Assembly: GCA_919902505.1 (NCBI GenBank)
Contig: CAKKRE010000016.1
Span: forward strand, 186,001-250,000
Direction: 5' to 3'
DNA: 64,000 nucleotides
Origin: Nitrospiraceae bacterium
Lineage (GTDB): Bacteria; Nitrospirota; Nitrospiria; Nitrospirales; Nitrospiraceae
Part shown: piece after piece, positions 36,024 through 44,517 of the stretch
Layout: each line of letters starts with the position of its first letter
Numbering within the stretch: position 1 is the first letter of the stretch
The notes under the pieces: generated by a model
The model's input: only the letters and a program-made list of their open reading frames with translations
What the model was told of the DNA's origin: nothing
The model's database searches: none
Translations under genes and position numbers: made by a program

Positions 36024-36617
36024 CTAGTTCGCGTTCAAGGTGAGGCTAATAATCCAGGGCCAGGCACAGATACTCCGCACGCGGTCTCGATCCGCGGCTA
36101 ACCGTGGCAGACCCGTTTCTACGGTTCGCACCACCCCGGCCATGTCTGAAAACACCCGGTTCGGAAATTCTTTCTCGCGCAGCTCATCCCACAGATGTTC
36201 CTGTGGATTGAGTTGCGGCGAATAGCCGGGCAAGCGATGCAGGCGAATGTTCTCTGGCACCACCAGTGCCTTTGCGCCATGCGAACTGGCGCCATCCACG
36301 ACCATGACGATGAAGTCTTCAGGGTGGGCGGCACTGACGTGAGCCAGGAAGGTTCCCATCTGTTCGGTATTCATGACGGGGCAGATCCTCCAGTCCAGTT
36401 CTCCCTCCAGCGGGCTGACCGCCCCGTACACATAGTGAAACTCCCGTTCGTAACCAGTGTCCACCACCGGACGCGGCGGCGCGGGAGCCCAGCAGCGCCG
36501 AATCCGCACCAGGCGTCCAAAGCGAGCCTCGTCTTGAAACATCAACCGCACGTGACGCCCCTTGACTACATCGGGTGTCAGCAGGGTTGCCAGCACTTCG
36601 GGGAGTTTTTTTTCCAC
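36024..36617 (-). CDS. IS630-family transposase, C-terminal part (orfB)
   Basis: The frame holds the DDE catalytic region: FQDEARFG (first Asp), VMVVDGASSHGAK (second Asp) and LPGYSPQLNPQEHLWDELR (Glu). It has its own GTG, but the product is normally made by -1 frameshifting from the upstream frame on the A8 run (plus-strand T8 at 36606-36613), joining W-K-K to K-L-P-E-V. The stop TAG uses the TA target duplication at 36025-36026 plus the first base of the element. Confidence 0.88.
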   Translation of the reverse strand: MEKKLPEVLATLLTPDVVKGRHVRLMFQDEARFGRLVRIRRCWAPAPPRPVVDTGYEREFHYVYGAVSPLEGELDWRICPVMNTEQMGTFLAHVSAAHPEDFIVMVVDGASSHGAKALVVPENIRLHRLPGYSPQLNPQEHLWDELREKEFPNRVFSDMAGVVRTVETGLPRLAADRDRVRSICAWPWIISLTLNAN

Positions 36618-37134
36618 GCCTCCTGCACCTCAGGTTTGCTCTTGGGATGGCGCGTGTCAGGGGCCACTTTTCGCCAGCCATGGCGTGCCAACAAGCGGTA
36701 GACGACCGACGGTTTGACCGGTTTGCCGAGTCGTTGCGCCAAGGCGGCCCGCAGCGGAGAAACGACCACCACCTGGCCGGTGGCCGCGCGTTCCAGCCAC
36801 GGTTTTAAGAACGCGACTTCTTCCTGTTGCGTGAGGAGGGATTTCCGGCGTCCGCCCCAGGTGCGGGCAGGGTTCGACCCCGCCGACCGGTGCTGGCGGA
36901 AGGCGGCCTGGAGGCGTGGCACGGTCGCACGGCCAACGCCCAGAACGGCGGCGGTTTGTTCGAGAGTGGCCCCGAACAAGGCCGGCAGCAGCACCGCCTG
37001 ACATTGTCGCAGGGACTCGACCGAGGTGGCGGTGGCGGCGGTCATGTGCGCCCGTTTCACGATGAGTGGATCAATCCGGCGTGGTCGTGCCATGCCGAGA
37101 CTCTACCACGTTTAGTCTCATCTTGAAAGCGACT
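36027..37134 (-). mobile_element. IS630-family insertion sequence
   Basis: Imperfect terminal inverted repeats (18 of 23 matching) lie at 36023-36045 and 37115-37137; both contain CGCxTTCAAGxTGAG when read inward. TA dinucleotides at 36025-36026 and 37135-37136 are the target duplication expected for this family. The 1.1-kb element holds two overlapping frames joined by an A8 slippery run. Both frames look intact, so it may still be mobile. Confidence 0.85.
36578..37093 (-). CDS. IS630-family transposase, N-terminal part (orfA)
   Basis: The 171-aa frame has the helix-turn-helix region of IS630 transposases (LEQTAAVLGVGRATVPRLQAAF) and the linker SVVYRLLARHGWRKVAPDTRHPKS. It runs into the A8 slippery run and stops shortly after. 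A -1 shift there would continue into orfB. Confidence 0.88.
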   Translation of the reverse strand: MARPRRIDPLIVKRAHMTAATATSVESLRQCQAVLLPALFGATLEQTAAVLGVGRATVPRLQAAFRQHRSAGSNPARTWGGRRKSLLTQQEEVAFLKPWLERAATGQVVVVSPLRAALAQRLGKPVKPSVVYRLLARHGWRKVAPDTRHPKSKPEVQEAWKKNSPKCWQPC

Positions 37135-37565
37135 TAGAATGAGAAGGTGTTATTCGTCCCCTCACTCGGGATCGGACTCGGTGAGCAACCACTACAGGCC
37201 GCTTCTACCGCCGACTGCAGCACCTGCAGGAGCCCCTGCGAATCGAAGGGTTTCGGCACGAGAGCACAGGCGCCTTGCATGTTCAGAATCACGGGCAAAT
37301 CCGTATGCTCGGCGGACAGGAGCACGGTCGGAGTCTGGGGCCACATCAGGCGACTCAGCAACAGGAACTGCTCCCCATCCAGGCGGGGCATGCGGTAATC
37401 CGCGACTACCGCATCGAACCGCCGTTTCTTCATTTCGGCCAGGGCTTCAATGCCATCTTCCACCGCATGCACGGTATACCCGGCTTCCTCGAGCACCACG
37501 GCCAGCAGGCGCCGCACACTCTCCTCGTCCTCTGCAATCAACACACGTTTTCCATACCCTTCCAT
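37134..37565 (-). CDS. CheY-like response regulator receiver protein
   Basis: The 143-aa single-domain receiver has the acidic pair E12-D13, phospho-acceptor D56 (DAVVADYRMP), Thr/Ser in TVLLSAEH and Lys in VPKPFDS. It has no output domain. The C-terminal tail (SPSPIPSEGTNNTFSF) ends with TAA created exactly at the IS630 target site (37134-37136), so the last residues may have been replaced by the insertion. No kinase is adjacent. Confidence 0.85.
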   Translation of the reverse strand: MEGYGKRVLIAEDEESVRRLLAVVLEEAGYTVHAVEDGIEALAEMKKRRFDAVVADYRMPRLDGEQFLLLSRLMWPQTPTVLLSAEHTDLPVILNMQGACALVPKPFDSQGLLQVLQSAVEAACSGCSPSPIPSEGTNNTFSF

Positions 37566-37713
37566 GGCACCTCCTCCGTCCGGCGGTATTCCACCAGTGG
37601 TGTGACTACTCTCCTTCCGACCTCCATCACACGCGAATCCACAGGCCTCTTCATTGCGGGCGGGGGCGAGCCATTCGATGAATCTGCTCGGGAAGGCGTC
37701 GCGCCAGTCCGAT

Positions 37714-37839
37714 CTACGGATCCTCTACATTGCCGCAATTCAGGCAGCGCGCGGCGAACACCCACGCATGAGTCGCCCCTTCGCTGGGAGTAAACAGGTC
37801 TTCGGCCACCATCAGGCCCCGACATCGACTGCAGGACAT
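37714..37839 (-). CDS. Micro-ORF: 41-aa zinc-ribbon protein
   Basis: An ATG at 37839 has GAAGGAGG 6 nt upstream and opens a 41-codon frame ending in TAG. The product starts MSCSRCRGLMVAEDLF and ends ARCLNCGNVEDP, giving two C-x2-C pairs that would bind zinc. The strong ribosome site and paired cysteines argue that it is real. It lies between the CheY-like gene and the 87-aa gene, all leftward. Confidence 0.65.
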   Translation of the reverse strand: MSCSRCRGLMVAEDLFTPSEGATHAWVFAARCLNCGNVEDP

Positions 37840-37899
37840 CCTTTGCCTCCTTCGATCACTCGCGTCCGTCGCGAGGTCGTGGCCATCGCAACATCGCCA

Positions 37900-38163
37900 T
37901 CACATCCTGAGGCGCCCTTCGGATATCAGGGACAGGCGTTCACTCCCCTGCTGCCAGACCACTTCGTAATCTCCGGCCAGCGGTAGCAGATCCACATGGT
38001 GTTGACCACGGAGCCGGTTCAACGCCGCAAACAAGGCATGCCAGGTGTACAATGGAAGGGATTCGGCCAGGGTGAGGAAGGTCAGCCGCCGGTGGTACTG
38101 CAGCAAACCAAGAATCTGCTCGTCGATGGCGCCATTGCCCGGAGAAACAACCTGAGGGTCCAT
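37900..38163 (-). CDS. Small hypothetical protein
   Basis: The ATG at 38163 follows GGAGGTG and is preferred to 38283. The 87-aa product has a helical core (QILGLLQYHRRLTFLTLAESLP, WHALFAALNRLRGQ) and a C-terminal beta-like stretch (HVDLLPLAGDYEVVWQQG), possibly a small winged-helix fold. No family is assigned. It lies 60 bp upstream of the zinc-ribbon micro-ORF in the same direction. Confidence 0.6.
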   Translation of the reverse strand: MDPQVVSPGNGAIDEQILGLLQYHRRLTFLTLAESLPLYTWHALFAALNRLRGQHHVDLLPLAGDYEVVWQQGSERLSLISEGRLRM

Positions 38164-38460
38164 CACGCACCTCCATTGCGGACAGAGCGGACTGCTCGCT
38201 TCACGTGTGGTCCAGCCCACCCCGGAGATGTTGCAATATGCGATCCTGCTGACGGCACACATCCAGCGAACTGAATCCGCCATTCAGCAATGGTTACAGC
38301 ATGCTGACTCCGCAACCAGATGTCCTTAACCGGGACATTCCGCACTGTCTGCCCCGTGAGGAATCGCTCGCACCTACAGAATCAGCGCAGCCCGCAATTC
38401 ATCGACCTGCCGACACGTCTCGCACACTCGATGGCTGTTGCCGCATCGAAAGGAGACATC

Positions 38461-38886
38461 ATGAGTCGCGTAGGAATTCCAGCTGAAGGGTTCAAAACGG
38501 TCGGACAAATAGTGGGAACGAATACGGTACAATTCCATTCCGGGCAGGACGGAATGTCGATCACGATCGAGATGCTTTCCGCGCATGTATCCGGGGGACC
38601 GGTGTTGGATCAACAGGGCCGCTATGTGGGATTCATCAGCGAATTTGATATCCTCAAGGCCCTTGAGGCGGGAAAGGACTTAAACAGCCTCACGGCGGAA
38701 GATCTCATGGTCAGGGATCCCATTGCCGTCCGTAAATCGACACCGATACCGGACGCGATCAAGCTCATGGCAGACCACCACTTGCTGAACCTCCCTGTCG
38801 AGGAGAACGGCGAGGTGACCTATTCGGTGACCAGGCACGACCTGCTCCGTGCATCAATCGGCCTTGCCGTAGGCATCGAAGAGTAG
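38461..38886 (+). CDS. CBS-domain pair protein
   Basis: The ATG at 38461 has AAGGAG 5-6 nt upstream; the open frame is longer. The 141-aa protein consists of two CBS motifs (VSGGPVLDQQGRYVGFISEFDILKAL and the second, partly diverged, LMADHHLLNLPVEENGEV..SVTRHDLLRA). Such pairs sense adenosyl nucleotides, but stand-alone proteins have varied roles. It precedes a DUF488 gene by 27 bp. Confidence 0.85.
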   Translation: MSRVGIPAEGFKTVGQIVGTNTVQFHSGQDGMSITIEMLSAHVSGGPVLDQQGRYVGFISEFDILKALEAGKDLNSLTAEDLMVRDPIAVRKSTPIPDAIKLMADHHLLNLPVEENGEVTYSVTRHDLLRASIGLAVGIEE

Positions 38887-38913
38887 CCGCGCGCGGATTG
38901 TTGCTGCGCAATC

Positions 38914-39276
38914 ATGATTCGAACCAAACGGGTCTACGAAATACCAAGCGCGCGCGATGGGATTCGGATTCTGGTCGACCGGATATGGCCGAGGGGATGC
39001 ACGAAGGAGCAGGCACGTCTCCATGCATGGCAAAAGGAATTGGCTCCCAGCACGGCGCTCCGCACATGGTTCGGCCATGACCCGGCAAAGTGGATGGAAT
39101 TTCGGACACGGTACCGCAAGGAACTGAGCCGACCGGAACAGAACCGCGCGATCGAAGATCTCGCCCGGCTTGCACAAACACAGACCGTCACGCTGCTCTA
39201 TGGGGCATCAGACAAGGAACATAATCAGGCCGTGGTCTTGAAGGAATGCATCGACAGTGCGAAGAATCGCGTTTAG
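38914..39276 (+). CDS. DUF488 family protein
   Basis: The 120-aa protein has the family pattern RVYEIPSARDGIRILVDRIWPRG and the later LLYGASDKEHNQAVVLKE. DUF488 proteins are small, soluble and of unknown function. It probably shares a transcript with the CBS protein. Its stop overlaps the stop of a convergent 33-aa micro-ORF. Confidence 0.88.
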   Translation: MIRTKRVYEIPSARDGIRILVDRIWPRGCTKEQARLHAWQKELAPSTALRTWFGHDPAKWMEFRTRYRKELSRPEQNRAIEDLARLAQTQTVTLLYGASDKEHNQAVVLKECIDSAKNRV

Positions 39277-39374
39277 CTTGCCAACCCCCAGGTGCTCCAG
39301 AGAGCGACCGCGGCAATCGCCAACATCACCCAGGCTAACTCCCGATCTCCGACTTTCTTGATCATCCGTACCAT
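39273..39374 (-). CDS. Micro-ORF: 33-aa single-span membrane protein
   Basis: An ATG at 39374 preceded by AAGGAGTCAG opens a 33-codon frame: a basic start (MVRMIKKVGDRELAW) followed by a hydrophobic span (VMLAIAAVALWSTWGLAS) and TAA. The topology, positive N-terminus then one span, and the good ribosome site suggest a true small membrane protein. It is tail-to-tail with DUF488, overlapping by 4 nt. Function unknown. Confidence 0.55.
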   Translation of the reverse strand: MVRMIKKVGDRELAWVMLAIAAVALWSTWGLAS

Positions 39375-39844
39375 GGGCTGACTCCTTGTTTCGTATGCGT
39401 TCACTGGACGAACGCCTTAAAAAGCAAGGTACATGCCAGTGCTCATGAACGGAATTCCAATGGTTTTCAGATTTTCACAGCCTCAAATCGAGCGAATTCG
39501 CACGCTACGCACTGTGCGAATCGACACCGAGAGCAAATGGGGAAGCATCAGGAAGGGCAGCAAGGGAGGAATCTTCAATCCGGCGTACCGACGCCCCTCA
39601 TAAGATACACGCACGAGAGGGCCCCCGGACGTTCAACAACCAACTGCTGCCAGGAGACGAAGGCACGCACAGAACTGCAGGCAAGCCTCGATGGTCGGCG
39701 TGGCTTGTGCGCTGTCGGCATCATAGGCCGGGCCGATTCCAGTCGATCGTCGAATCTTCATCAAAATTTCATGTGGCGCAGGCGGCATCCTACCGGACGA
39801 CGTGGTTCGGTAAGGCTTGTCTTCCCGATGCTGCGACAGGGAAA
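39375..39844. other. Non-coding gap downstream of efflux operon
   Basis: About 470 bp between the micro-ORF and the end of the emrA-like gene. An 8-bp inverted repeat ATTCGCAC-N10-GTGCGAAT (39496-39521) is the only clear structure, possibly a binding site or RNA hairpin. No gene is supported. Confidence 0.4.
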
Positions 39845-41392
39845 CTAATGACGTCCTGTGCCCAAGGCCGGCCTGCCTTCATCCATCTCAAAGCCTGACC
39901 TGAGCCGCGAGCCACTGCGCCCCGCCTCAGGCCCCAACGCCCCGGAACTTGGACCGATTGCAGGCGCGAGCGGATGCGTCGTGACTCCCAGATCAGGACT
40001 TCTTCGCGGAATGAATGAACTCGGCGCCGGGTCACGATGCGCGCGCATCCGATCGAGGTCCGCCGGCACCCGTCCGTCAGGCGACGTACGCATATCGCCT
40101 TTCCTGGGAGTCATCCGCTGAATTTCCTCGTCGTCGTCGAGAAGGGAATCGATCGACTCTCCACGATCGCTGACCACCAAATTGGTCGCCATCACTTCTT
40201 TTGCCAAGGATTCCGCCATAGGCAATTCGTCGGCGTAGACATCGGTCTCGTATTCGGCCGTGGATGGAGTCGCCAACGAAGTCCATACCGATTGCCCGGA
40301 CTCGGTAATGTTGATACTGGTCACGGTCGACAGGCCCGGCCGGATCGGATGTTCCCGGAGTTCGTCGGCCGGCAGAGCGATACGCACCGGGACGCGCTCG
40401 ACGATATGAATAAAGTTTCCTGTGGAATTGTCAGGGGGCAAGAGGGCGAAGGCGCTTCCACTGCCGGGTACGAGGCCCTCGACCGTGCCATGGAACGTTT
40501 GCTTCGATCCGTAGAGGCTGACGTTCACTAAGGCCGGCTGCCCTGGACGCACATGCTGCAGTTCCGTTTCACGCAAATTCGCTTCGACCCACAGATGATC
40601 CAGCGGCACGATGGTCATGAGCAGCGCCCCGGGCTGAACACGATCTCCCACCTGGGCTTTACGCTTGGCGACATATCCTGATATCGGAGCCCGAATCTGT
40701 TGTCGCGCATATTCCAGATGCGCTTCGATGAGCTGGTGCTTAGCTAAATCGACGGCCGGATGGGCCATGACGGTCGTACCTCCGATCTGGGCATCGAGCG
40801 AATCCAGCTCGGCCTGCGTCTCCCGTACCTCCGCTTCCAGACTCGCAATTTTATCGGCCGTATTTTGCAAGATTTGCTTGGAGATTGCGCCGCTCGGGGA
40901 GGCTCGTTGATACCGTTCCATGTCGTGCTCGGCCAATTCCAGGCGGGCCGTGCGTGACCGCAATTTTTCCGCGAGTTGTTTCCTATTGATAAACAGTGAG
41001 GCAATGCGCCGGACTTCCTCGCCTAACCGCCCACGGGCTCTTCCCAGGGCGGCATAGGCCTGATGCTCATCCAGCCGGATCATCAAGTCCCCCCGGTTGA
41101 CAAACTGCGTCTCCTCCGCCAACACCTGCGTCACGATGCCGGACGCCTGCGCCGCCACCGGCACCAGGTTCCCGGTGACGTACGCGTTATCGGTTCGTAC
41201 CCAAAACCGATCGTGGGTATACCAGTACACCAGATAACCGACGGTGGCGACCAAGACCAGCAAGGCCACCACCAATAAACGTCGATTCCGTCGCGCGCGT
41301 ATGGCCTTCGGATGGATGCGATAGGGGCCGGCCGACGGCGAGCCACCGGCGGATTGCGGATGCTGAGACATATCTGCAGTTGTGGTTGTCAT
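39845..41392 (-). CDS. emrA: EmrA/HlyD-type membrane fusion protein with long C-terminal tail
   Basis: The frame opens at 41428 inside the upstream gene. The ATG at 41392, after that gene's stop, is chosen tentatively because neither start has a strong ribosome site. The 515-aa protein has a basic N-terminus, one membrane span (LLVVALLVLVATVGYLVYWY), a biotinyl-lipoyl/HlyD domain with coiled coil (residues about 50-210) and a beta-barrel (about 220-370). The final 140 residues, rich in Pro, Arg and Asp, have no parallel in usual EmrA (about 390 aa). It would link the EmrB pump to the outer-membrane channel. Confidence 0.82.
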   Translation of the reverse strand: MTTTTADMSQHPQSAGGSPSAGPYRIHPKAIRARRNRRLLVVALLVLVATVGYLVYWYTHDRFWVRTDNAYVTGNLVPVAAQASGIVTQVLAEETQFVNRGDLMIRLDEHQAYAALGRARGRLGEEVRRIASLFINRKQLAEKLRSRTARLELAEHDMERYQRASPSGAISKQILQNTADKIASLEAEVRETQAELDSLDAQIGGTTVMAHPAVDLAKHQLIEAHLEYARQQIRAPISGYVAKRKAQVGDRVQPGALLMTIVPLDHLWVEANLRETELQHVRPGQPALVNVSLYGSKQTFHGTVEGLVPGSGSAFALLPPDNSTGNFIHIVERVPVRIALPADELREHPIRPGLSTVTSINITESGQSVWTSLATPSTAEYETDVYADELPMAESLAKEVMATNLVVSDRGESIDSLLDDDEEIQRMTPRKGDMRTSPDGRVPADLDRMRAHRDPAPSSFIPRRSPDLGVTTHPLAPAIGPSSGALGPEAGRSGSRLRSGFEMDEGRPALGTGRH

Positions 41393-41396
41393 AGAT

Positions 41397-42905
41397 TTAG
41401 CTCGGGTTCTGTTTCGGTCGTTTTTCAATGTCCGGATTGTGATAACCGCCGCCCAAGGATTCGATCAGATCGACTGCCGCCACCAGTTGGTCGCTCTCCA
41501 AGGCCCTCAGCGCATATTCCTGCTCCAGGACCGGATATCGATGCCGTAGCACCTCCCGATCATCGTCGAGACCATTGACGAGTCGCACCTTCGCCAAACG
41601 CCAGTCATCACCCAACGAGGCCACTAACCGTTTATGTGAGGCCATGATCTCGTTAGTCGTGTGCCAGGCACTCAAACTGTCGGCCACTTCCCGCATGGCA
41701 TCCAGCAAGGTGTCATTGTAGAGTTCCACCGCCGCATCGTATTCCGCACGTTGCGCCCCCAATTCTCCTCGCAACCGGCCGCCTTCAAACCAAGGCATAC
41801 GCAGGCCGGGTGCCAGTCCATAGGTGAAGCTTTGGCCGCTGAAGAGGAAGTTGGCCAGCTTGTCGGTGCCCTTGGCCAATGTCAGCGCATTGAATCCCAC
41901 GAACCCCGTCAGATCGATGGTGGGATAAAACTGGGTCGTCGCCACCCTGACCAAACGCGATGCGGCGTGGGCGCGATAAAGGGCTGCAGCCAAGTCAGGC
42001 CGATGGACGAGTAATCCCATGGACAAATGATCCGGTGCCGCAATCTGATTGGGAACTACCACCTTCGGCTTGGCAAACAGATGGGCCGCCTCATCGGGAC
42101 CCTTCCCGGCCAATCGCGCGAGCAAATGCCGCTGCACATCCAGCTGATCACGGATCGCCGCCTGGCGCTTGAACGCGGCTTCATAGTCGGCCACCGCGAT
42201 TTTGACCGGCTGGTCGTTATCGAGCCCGAGCCGGAATCGAGTCTCCGCCAGCGTCTTGAGCTCGCGGCGGATGCCGACAATGGTCTTCACGATAGTGAGT
42301 TGCTGTTGAAGGGCCTGCCCGCGAAAATAGGCGCGGGCAATGCCCGTCGTCAACCGTAGTCGAACCTCGGCCGTTTCCGCTTCTTCTGCCGCCGCATGGC
42401 CCAAGGCGGCTTCCAGCATGGCCCGGTTCTTTCCCCAAAAATCGAATTCGTACCGGAAGCTCAACGGGTTGATAATCCCGTACATGATCCTGATTCCAGC
42501 CACTTCCGGATTCAGAGCCGCAAACACACCGTGCTGCGAAATGCGCTCATAGGTCAGTGAGGCGTCGGCTTCGAGAAACGGCAACAGCCGCGCGCCTTCC
42601 ACCTTCACGAGTGATTGCGCCTGCCGCAGCCTGGCGGACGCATGCTTTAATCCGGGGTTATCCTTGAGCGCGGTTTCGATCAGCCCATTCAGCTCCGGAT
42701 TGCCGAACTGTTCCCACCAATGGTCCTCCGGCCACTGTTGGAGCCGGCTTGTGACTTCAGCCAGCGTTTCTTGCATCTCCGGCGCTTCAAGATATTGAGC
42801 CGGCGGATCGCCTTTCGGGATCCAGGCACAGCTGCTGAAGAACAGGACGCAGCCGATCCCAAGACAGATCTGCAACCGGCGCGCGACCGTTGAACGCCCT
42901 CTCAT
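41397..42905 (-). CDS. NodT-family outer membrane factor lipoprotein
   Basis: The 502-aa protein has a lipoprotein signal (CVLFFSSCAWIP; lipobox S-S-C) and two coiled-coil repeats typical of NodT/OprM-type outer membrane factors (HASARLRQAQSLVKVEGARL and FYPTIDLTGFVGF segments). It forms the outer-membrane tunnel of the tripartite exporter encoded here. Its ATG overlaps the stop of the EmrB-like gene (ATGA). Confidence 0.9.
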   Translation of the reverse strand: MRGRSTVARRLQICLGIGCVLFFSSCAWIPKGDPPAQYLEAPEMQETLAEVTSRLQQWPEDHWWEQFGNPELNGLIETALKDNPGLKHASARLRQAQSLVKVEGARLLPFLEADASLTYERISQHGVFAALNPEVAGIRIMYGIINPLSFRYEFDFWGKNRAMLEAALGHAAAEEAETAEVRLRLTTGIARAYFRGQALQQQLTIVKTIVGIRRELKTLAETRFRLGLDNDQPVKIAVADYEAAFKRQAAIRDQLDVQRHLLARLAGKGPDEAAHLFAKPKVVVPNQIAAPDHLSMGLLVHRPDLAAALYRAHAASRLVRVATTQFYPTIDLTGFVGFNALTLAKGTDKLANFLFSGQSFTYGLAPGLRMPWFEGGRLRGELGAQRAEYDAAVELYNDTLLDAMREVADSLSAWHTTNEIMASHKRLVASLGDDWRLAKVRLVNGLDDDREVLRHRYPVLEQEYALRALESDQLVAAVDLIESLGGGYHNPDIEKRPKQNPS

Positions 42906-44500
42906 GGTACTTCCTCCATCAGTTCTTCAGCACGTCGTTCTCGCAAATCTTCTGCCGGGGTCGGCGCTAACGGCAACTGCGTCGGATGGGCGAACCAGAC
43001 GAGGATGCCCAACCCGATAAACATGAAACTGGCGACGAAAAAGGCATCGTTGAGGCCGAGAATCGCCGCTTCTTGCCTGATTAAGAGTCCGAGCTTGGCC
43101 TGGATCTGAGCCTGCGACAATCCTGCCGCGCTGAGTTTGGCCGTCAACTGTCCCATCGGATCGAAGGAGATCGACTGGCGCCCCCCAAAATGATCGGCCA
43201 AATGCAGCTGATGGAAGTGGATGCGACGGAACAGCACAATGCCTTGGAACGTAATTCCGAACGCGCCGGCTGCGACACGCAACAAGTTGGCGACTTCCGC
43301 CGCGCGCATGACCAAAGGGCCGGACAGGCCATGCAGCGTCAGCACTGTCACGGGCGTGAAGAAGGAGCCCAGAAAGATCCCCTCCACCACCATGGGCCAG
43401 AACAGCTCTTCGTAGGAATGCGGATCGTCGTACAATCCTATCCAATAGAAGGTCCAGGCGAACCCGAGACAATTGAGGCAGACCAGCCAGCGTGCATCGA
43501 TATACTTGCAGAGGTAGTGCATGACCGCAATGATCGGCGCACCCAACAAGACCAACGGCAACAGGGCCAACCCGGCCAGCTTCGACGAATAGCCGAGAAT
43601 GAGTTGAATTTGGACGATCAAAAGCGACAAGAGCCCTTGGATCGAGAAAAACCCGAGTGTCAGGCTAATGAGGCCGATCACAAAATTGCGGTGCATGAAC
43701 AATCGAAGATCCAGCGTCGGATGTCGCTCCCCGAGTTCCCAAATGATGAAGCAGGGAAATGCCACGAGCAGAATCACCGCAATGATCTGGAGAAATGGTG
43801 AATCCAGCCAATCGAAATCGTTGCCCATATTGAGCAACGTCTGAAGCCCTAAGAGCAACACCGCCAGCAGCACGAACCCGACCAGGTCGAACCGGGAGTA
43901 CCGGCGTCGAAAACCCCGCCCGTACAATAAGGCCCCCAGCGTGCCGACAATCACCAGCGTCAGCACAAAGTCGAGGTAGAACAGAAAGCGCCATCCAAGC
44001 ATATACGCGATGTAACCACCTACCGGCATCCCGATGGTGAAGGGCGTAATGCTGAACAAGCCCCACACGGTCAACGCGACCGCCTTTAACCGTTTGGGAT
44101 ATTCGTTGAGCAGCATGGACTGGGCAATCGGCAAGGTGATGCCGCCCGCGATGCCTTGCACGATGCGGGCAGGAACAAACTGGGCAAGCGTCCGGCTGTC
44201 CCCGCACAAGTAGGACGCCACGCTGTACACCATGAACGCCCCGATCAGCAGGCGATAGTCGCCGATTCGTCCCGACAGGTATCGCGCGAGAGGAAAGCCC
44301 AGGGCCAACCCGACCATGAAGTCGGTTTGCGCCCAGGTGAGAAAACTCGGTAACACGCCGCCCAGATCGCCCGACACGTGCGGCAACAGGGCGATGTAGG
44401 AACCGGCATTGAACAACACGACGATGTGCGACAAGCCGAGTACGGCATTGAAGAGCACGAATCGCCATCCGTGCAACCGTCTGAGATACACCACTGCCAT
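42902..44500 (-). CDS. emrB: DHA2-family MFS drug exporter (EmrB-like)
   Basis: The 532-aa protein has about 14 hydrophobic segments. DHA2 features include the early D-x-x-M-V-G-L-A-L-G-F-P-L-A-R segment and ARIVQGIAGGITLPIAQSMLLNEYP (motif C region). With the NodT and EmrA genes it completes a proton-driven tripartite pump across both membranes. The cargo is unknown. AAGGAG lies 8 bp after the upstream channel gene's stop. Confidence 0.9.
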   Translation of the reverse strand: MAVVYLRRLHGWRFVLFNAVLGLSHIVVLFNAGSYIALLPHVSGDLGGVLPSFLTWAQTDFMVGLALGFPLARYLSGRIGDYRLLIGAFMVYSVASYLCGDSRTLAQFVPARIVQGIAGGITLPIAQSMLLNEYPKRLKAVALTVWGLFSITPFTIGMPVGGYIAYMLGWRFLFYLDFVLTLVIVGTLGALLYGRGFRRRYSRFDLVGFVLLAVLLLGLQTLLNMGNDFDWLDSPFLQIIAVILLVAFPCFIIWELGERHPTLDLRLFMHRNFVIGLISLTLGFFSIQGLLSLLIVQIQLILGYSSKLAGLALLPLVLLGAPIIAVMHYLCKYIDARWLVCLNCLGFAWTFYWIGLYDDPHSYEELFWPMVVEGIFLGSFFTPVTVLTLHGLSGPLVMRAAEVANLLRVAAGAFGITFQGIVLFRRIHFHQLHLADHFGGRQSISFDPMGQLTAKLSAAGLSQAQIQAKLGLLIRQEAAILGLNDAFFVASFMFIGLGILVWFAHPTQLPLAPTPAEDLRERRAEELMEEVP

Positions 44501-44517
44501 CGCCGACTTCGTACTCC

